The notes under the pieces were generated by a model. The model had not been told where the DNA came from, ran no database searches, and saw only the letters and a program-made list of their open reading frames with translations. Made by a program: the position numbers and the translations under genes. Positions 63,636-64,000 of a stretch of 64,000 nucleotides of DNA are shown here, one piece after another. Origin of the DNA: DASSSQ01 sp963839285 (lineage in GTDB: Bacteria; Actinomycetota; Thermoleophilia; Gaiellales; Gaiellaceae); NCBI GenBank assembly GCA_963839285.1, contig CAWIUN010000022.1:1-64000 (forward strand), read 5' to 3'. Position 1 is the first letter of the stretch, and each line of letters starts with the position of its first letter.

Positions 63636-64000
63636 TCGGCCGCCCCGGCTGACGCGGATGCGCGGATTGAGGATCGAGTAGACGAGGTCGACGGCGAGGT
63701 TGACGACGACGTAGCCGGCGGCGGCGACGAGGACGACGCCCTGGATCAGCGTGTAGTCCCGCTGGTTGACCGCGTCGATCGTCAGCCGCCCGAAGCCGGG
63801 GATGACGAAGATCTGCTCGGTGATGACGGCCCCCGAGATCAGCGCGCCGAGCTGCAGGCCGATCACCGTCGTGACCGTGATCAGGCTGTTGCGGACGGCG
63901 TGGACGCCGACGACGCGCCTCTCCGACAGCCCCTTCGCCCGCGCCGTCCGGACGTAGTCGGCCGAGAGCGAGTCGAGCATCGCGGAGCGCATCTGCCGCA
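63632..64000 (-). CDS. dppB: Peptide ABC permease DppB/OppB, partial
   Basis: This is the C-terminal part of the first permease; the start lies beyond the window. It shows the EAA loop (DSLSADYVRTARAKGLSERR), then TEQIFVIPGFGRLTIDAVNQ and YVVVNLAVDLVYSILNPRIR, the normal C-terminal end. No stop follows before dppC. Removing one G from the GGGG near 63643 would end it RVSRAAE and give an ATGA overlap with dppC, as at the other junctions. Confidence 0.88.

Noticed and set aside
61755..63992. A natural DppB-DppC-DppD fusion
   Set aside because: dppD has its own ATG overlapping the dppC stop, and the dppB-dppC read-through disappears if one G is removed from a G4 run. Another indel inside dppC also breaks the frame.

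Overview
The window is about 64 kb of very GC-rich DNA, estimated by eye at above 70 % GC. Genes are tightly packed, GTG and TTG starts are common, and most operon junctions are 4-base ATGA or GTGA overlaps. The gene content (NucS, a DUF6458 protein, FtsX-type exporters with a NarL-type two-component system, an actinobacterial valS-folC-ndk-maf-mre-rodA-rng-rplU-rpmA-obg-nadD-rsfS block, an L21 with a long C-terminal extension) fits a soil-type actinobacterium. The best guess is the class Thermoleophilia (Gaiellales/Solirubrobacterales-like); this is inference, as no rRNA is present.

Layout. 1-4920 (minus): a RiPP cluster of the azole/azoline (TOMM, streptolysin-S-like) type. It has two tiny Cys-rich precursor genes, a leader-binding ThiF/SagC-like protein, a YcaO cyclodehydratase, a SagB-like dehydrogenase, a CPBP membrane protease (SagE-like) and an exporter ATPase that runs off the left edge. 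5206-9173: a secreted repeat protein, an HxlR regulator, Lon protease and a small unknown protein. 9198-14859: a MacB/FtsX-type ABC exporter divergent from a sensor kinase-response regulator-universal stress protein operon. 14856-28367: a giant adenylate cyclase/ATPase regulator, a flavin disulfide reductase, an FtsX permease with a fused double ATPase, LysR and MerR regulators, NucS and an orphan ATPase. 28540-49821 (minus): tRNA-Ala(GGC) and the housekeeping block for translation, cell shape and folate, interrupted by an acetyltransferase gene and a decayed ArsR/SRPBCC pair. 50256-58749 (minus): a nine-gene operon with a branched-chain-amino-acid-type ABC transporter, a hydrolase, an acyl-CoA ligase, TetR and a KAS III-like enzyme. 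58841-64000 (minus): a dipeptide/oligopeptide ABC transporter with gamma-glutamyltransferase, running off the right edge.

How genes work together. In the RiPP cluster the SagC-like protein would bind the conserved leader of either precursor. YcaO would cyclise Cys/Ser/Thr of the core, the SagB-like enzyme would oxidise azolines to azoles, and the CPBP protease plus ABC exporter would mature and export the product. The two precursor genes share the same upstream architecture: 11-bp-spaced direct repeats, a TACG(T/G)T -10 box and a GTTGYC-N6-GACAAC dyad at the expected transcription start. This cluster is the most novel item in the window.

Caveat. At least 30 single-base frameshifts break otherwise well conserved genes, including lon, obg, folC and rng. 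Many lie in short C or G runs. This looks like residual indel error in the assembly rather than biology. For those genes I give the full span that the conserved protein would occupy after correction. The ArsR/SRPBCC pair at 40660-41519 is much denser in lesions and may be truly decayed.
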